From assembly GCF_002252565.1 (NCBI RefSeq), contig NZ_NPML01000012.1:117835-181834 (forward strand): 64,000 nt of DNA. The letters run 5' to 3'. Below the pieces are notes generated by a model. It saw nothing but the letters and a program-made list of their open reading frames with translations. It did not search any database and was not told where the DNA came from. A program made the translations under genes and the position numbers. The first letter of the stretch is position 1. Each line of letters opens with the position of its first letter. This document shows positions 61,766 to 64,000 of this stretch, piece after piece. Origin of the DNA: Petroclostridium xylanilyticum. Its GTDB lineage: Bacteria; Bacillota; Clostridia; SK-Y3.

Positions 61766-62761
61766 TTATTTATTTTTCATCTGATCCAATAAAACAGCAG
61801 CTACAATTATTACGCCTTTTACAATCTGCTGCCAGTAAGCAGAAACATTTAACAAATCCATCCCATTATTGATTACACCAATGATAAGCGCACCTGTAAT
61901 GGTTCCAGCTACTGTGCCTATTCCTCCTGTACTCAAACTGGTCCCCCCGATTACAGCTGCTGCAATGGCATCCAGTTCATAAGATACGCCCAAACCAGGC
62001 TGTCCGGAACTAATACGAGCGGTTAATACTATTCCTGCAAGAGCTGCTAAAAATGATGCATAAGTATATACTAAAACCTTAACTTTATTGACGTTTACAC
62101 CTGATATGATTGCTGCCTGTTCATTACCACCTATCGCATAGACATGTCTTCCGAATTTTGTGTTGTTTAACATAATATGTGTGATTGTTGCTACAAATAG
62201 CAGGATAATTATAGGAACGGGTATACCCATAATTTTTCCGGCACCAAGGAATATGAATTCATTGGTAAAATTTCCGATTGGTTTGCCATTACTATATAAC
62301 AGTGCAGCTCCTCTTGCGACAGTCATCATACCTAAAGTGACAATAAAAGGAGGAATTTTTGCCTTTGCGATAATTGAACCGTTAACAGCACCACAGAGCA
62401 CTCCCATTGCAAGACCTAAAAGCACAGGTACTACTAGAGGATACGTATTTGGATGTGCGAAACTCGCACTCACAACTGATGCCAATGCAATAACAGAACC
62501 GGAAGACAGGTCAATTCCGGTAGTGATAATAACCATTGTAACACCAATTCCCACCATTGCAATAAAAGATATTTGCCTTACTACATTCATAAGATTTATA
62601 ACTGTTAAAAACGATGGAGAAAGGACAGACATTAGAACAACCAATGCAATTAGTATAAAAAATATTCCATAACGGTTATACATTTGCTTGAAATTAGATA
62701 TTGATACGGTATTATTTAATGTTTTGTTATTAATTTTTGCTTCCCCATGTTTAAGCGCCAT
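61766..62761 (-). CDS. RbsC-type sugar ABC transporter permease
   Basis: The 331-residue membrane protein has about eight to ten hydrophobic segments and the RbsC family signatures [61 protein letters not shown] and [41 protein letters not shown] precedes the ATG. It starts 29 bp after the ATPase gene. The closeness of iol genes suggests inositol as substrate, but ribose, xylose or another sugar fits the family too. A periplasmic-type binding protein would be expected beyond the right edge. Confidence 0.93.
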   Translation of the reverse strand: MALKHGEAKINNKTLNNTVSISNFKQMYNRYGIFFILIALVVLMSVLSPSFLTVINLMNVVRQISFIAMVGIGVTMVIITTGIDLSSGSVIALASVVSASFAHPNTYPLVVPVLLGLAMGVLCGAVNGSIIAKAKIPPFIVTLGMMTVARGAALLYSNGKPIGNFTNEFIFLGAGKIMGIPVPIIILLFVATITHIMLNNTKFGRHVYAIGGNEQAAIISGVNVNKVKVLVYTYASFLAALAGIVLTARISSGQPGLGVSYELDAIAAAVIGGTSLSTGGIGTVAGTITGALIIGVINNGMDLLNVSAYWQQIVKGVIIVAAVLLDQMKNK

Positions 62762-62790
62762 CTTGTTTCCTCCTAACCTATTACATGATT

Positions 62791-64000
62791 TTAATTTACG
62801 GCTACTCCTGTTGCATATTCGAGTACTTTTTCCTGAGTTGCTTCAAACCTATCAAGCTCTCCAGTTATTTTACCTTCATGCATTACCAAAATTCTATCAC
62901 TCATGCCCAGAATCTCAGGCAGCTCAGAGGATATCATAATAACCGCCTTTCCTTGTTGGGCTAGTTTGCTCATCAATCTGTGAATTTCAGATTTTGCTCC
63001 TACATCAATTCCTCTTGTTGGCTCGTCTAAGATTAATATATCCGGGTCAGTTAACAACCACCGGGATATTAAAACTTTCTGTTGATTACCACCGCTTAAA
63101 TTCTTTATTTTTTGGTTCATATTAGGTGTCTTTATAGCTAGTTTATCTTTTTCCTGTTGACAGACTTCTTCTATTTTCTTTTTATTGAGGAACAAACCAT
63201 TAATAAATTTATCAATACATGATACTACAATGTTATCACGAACTGCTAAAGGCAGAAATACTCCTGTCAGCTTTCTATCTTCAGTTAAAAAAGCCATTTT
63301 TCGTTTTATTGCGTCTCTTGGAGTATTTATTTCAACTTTTTCTCCTTTAATATAGACTTCACCTTGGTCAGCCTTTCTAATTCCAAATATACTTTCCATT
63401 ACTTCCGTTCTTCCTGCACCCATTAATCCTGCAAAACCAAGTATTTCACCTTTTCTCAAATCAAAACTCACATTCTCAAATAGTCCACTTTTTGTAAGAT
63501 TCTTTACAGACAGTATAACTTCACCGATTTCTGCAGGTTCCTTTGGGAACATTTGTGTAATCTCCCGTCCTACCATCATTTCGATTAGTTTTTCCTTATT
63601 GAGATTTTCAGCTAGTTCAGTACCAATGTATTGTCCGTCTCTGAATACAGTTATTTCGTCCACTATTTTAAAAACTTCATCCATTTTGTGCGTAATGAAA
63701 ATAATAGCTACACCTTTATCCCTTAAATTTCTTACTATTTTAAACAAGTGCTCTACTTCCACCTCAGTAATAGCAGATGTAGGCTCATCCATTATAATTA
63801 AATCAGAATCATAAGATATAGCTTTTGCTATTTCTACCTGCTGTGTCTTTGCAATACTGAGTTGGTGCATTAATGCCGTAGGGTTAATATCATGCATCTC
63901 CAGTTTTTCTAAAAGTTCTTTTGCATCCTCCACCATTTTTTTCTTGTCCACAAGTCCTGTTTTGCCTATAAGAGGTTCTCTTCCCAGAAAAATATTCTCA
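62791..64000 (-). CDS. RbsA-type sugar ABC transporter ATPase, N-terminal end outside the window
   Basis: The frame enters from the right edge ([20 protein letters not shown]) and continues to the stop at 62791, about 403 residues of the usual 500. The end of the first ATPase domain is visible ([31 protein letters not shown]), then the second domain with the degenerate Walker [11 protein letters not shown], the signature [15 protein letters not shown] and Walker [15 protein letters not shown]. Both halves are thus on one polypeptide, as in RbsA, MglA and IatA. A GTG at 63951 is an internal Val, not the start. Confidence 0.93.
   Translation of the reverse strand, partial: ENIFLGREPLIGKTGLVDKKKMVEDAKELLEKLEMHDINPTALMHQLSIAKTQQVEIAKAISYDSDLIIMDEPTSAITEVEVEHLFKIVRNLRDKGVAIIFITHKMDEVFKIVDEITVFRDGQYIGTELAENLNKEKLIEMMVGREITQMFPKEPAEIGEVILSVKNLTKSGLFENVSFDLRKGEILGFAGLMGAGRTEVMESIFGIRKADQGEVYIKGEKVEINTPRDAIKRKMAFLTEDRKLTGVFLPLAVRDNIVVSCIDKFINGLFLNKKKIEEVCQQEKDKLAIKTPNMNQKIKNLSGGNQQKVLISRWLLTDPDILILDEPTRGIDVGAKSEIHRLMSKLAQQGKAVIMISSELPEILGMSDRILVMHEGKITGELDRFEATQEKVLEYATGVAVN

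Noticed and set aside
63949..63951. GTG as the start of the RbsA-type gene
   Set aside because: The frame continues to the right edge with typical RbsA residues, so this codon is internal.

Overview
The window reads as chromosomal DNA of a low-G+C, Gram-positive, probably anaerobic Clostridia-type bacterium. The evidence is the gene order yacL-like PIN/TRAM - ispD - ispF - proS next to carD, disA and radA, strong AGGAGG ribosome binding sites, TTGACA/TATAAT-type promoters, a flavin-dependent thymidylate synthase, and LplABC/YesMN-type sugar uptake. Nearly all genes lie on the minus strand; the plus-strand exceptions are a small gene at 5.35 kb, a glycosyltransferase at 10.8 kb, two small proteins at 23.0 and 33.7 kb, an AraC remnant at 33.4 kb and an IS110 transposase at 60.2 kb. 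I cannot name the species.

Layout. 1-10.3 kb: housekeeping genes (proS, ispF, a repeat-bearing coiled-coil protein, ispD, a PIN/TRAM membrane protein, carD, disA, radA) and a GH15-type glucoamylase. 10.8-16.1 kb: a processive GT2 glycosyltransferase, two half-size CHR-family transporters, a CwlD-type amidase, a small membrane protein and a REC-GGDEF regulator. 16.25-16.78 kb: five tRNA genes (Val, Asp, Phe, Gly, Cys in transcription order). 17-23 kb: hslO, a cold-shock gene with a visible promoter, a methyltransferase, a YerC-type regulator, a DUF89 protein, pcrA and a tiny YmaF-like protein. 23.2-31.5 kb: an oligosaccharide uptake system (YesM/YesN-type two-component system, two permeases, a lipoprotein) with a cytoplasmic GH26 mannanase. 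31.7-42.6 kb: secreted alkaline phosphatase, an AraC remnant, an SLH/beta-propeller protein, FetAB-type exporter with PadR, a Zn/Cd P-type ATPase behind an ArsR-type operator, and tagA-thyX-tmk. 42.8-48.7 kb: an OmpR-type two-component system followed by a MacAB-like efflux system. 48.9-64 kb: a myo-inositol locus (iolG, iolE, a transaldolase-family gene, iolD, iolB, a CoA-acylating aldehyde dehydrogenase, a LacI-type regulator, iolH, iolI), an IS110 element, and an RbsC/RbsA-type ABC transporter running off the right edge.

The most interesting part is the inositol locus. It has IolG, IolE, IolD and IolB, which take myo-inositol to 2-deoxy-5-keto-gluconate, but it lacks the kinase IolC, the aldolase IolJ and an MmsA-type IolA. 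In their place are a transaldolase-family protein and a CoA-acylating aldehyde dehydrogenase resembling sulfoacetaldehyde dehydrogenase. I infer a kinase-free lower branch in which the transaldolase-fold enzyme splits unphosphorylated 2-deoxy-5-keto-gluconate, either by transfer to glyceraldehyde 3-phosphate or by simple aldol cleavage, and the dehydrogenase turns malonic semialdehyde into a CoA thioester. An IS110 element with a well-structured leader, a likely bridge RNA, sits between the transporter genes and iolIH. Several families of intergenic repeat are scattered through the window: heptamer arrays based on GTTCANR, AGTGGGG-type arrays, REP-like GGGGAC modules, and one palindrome inside the iol operon.
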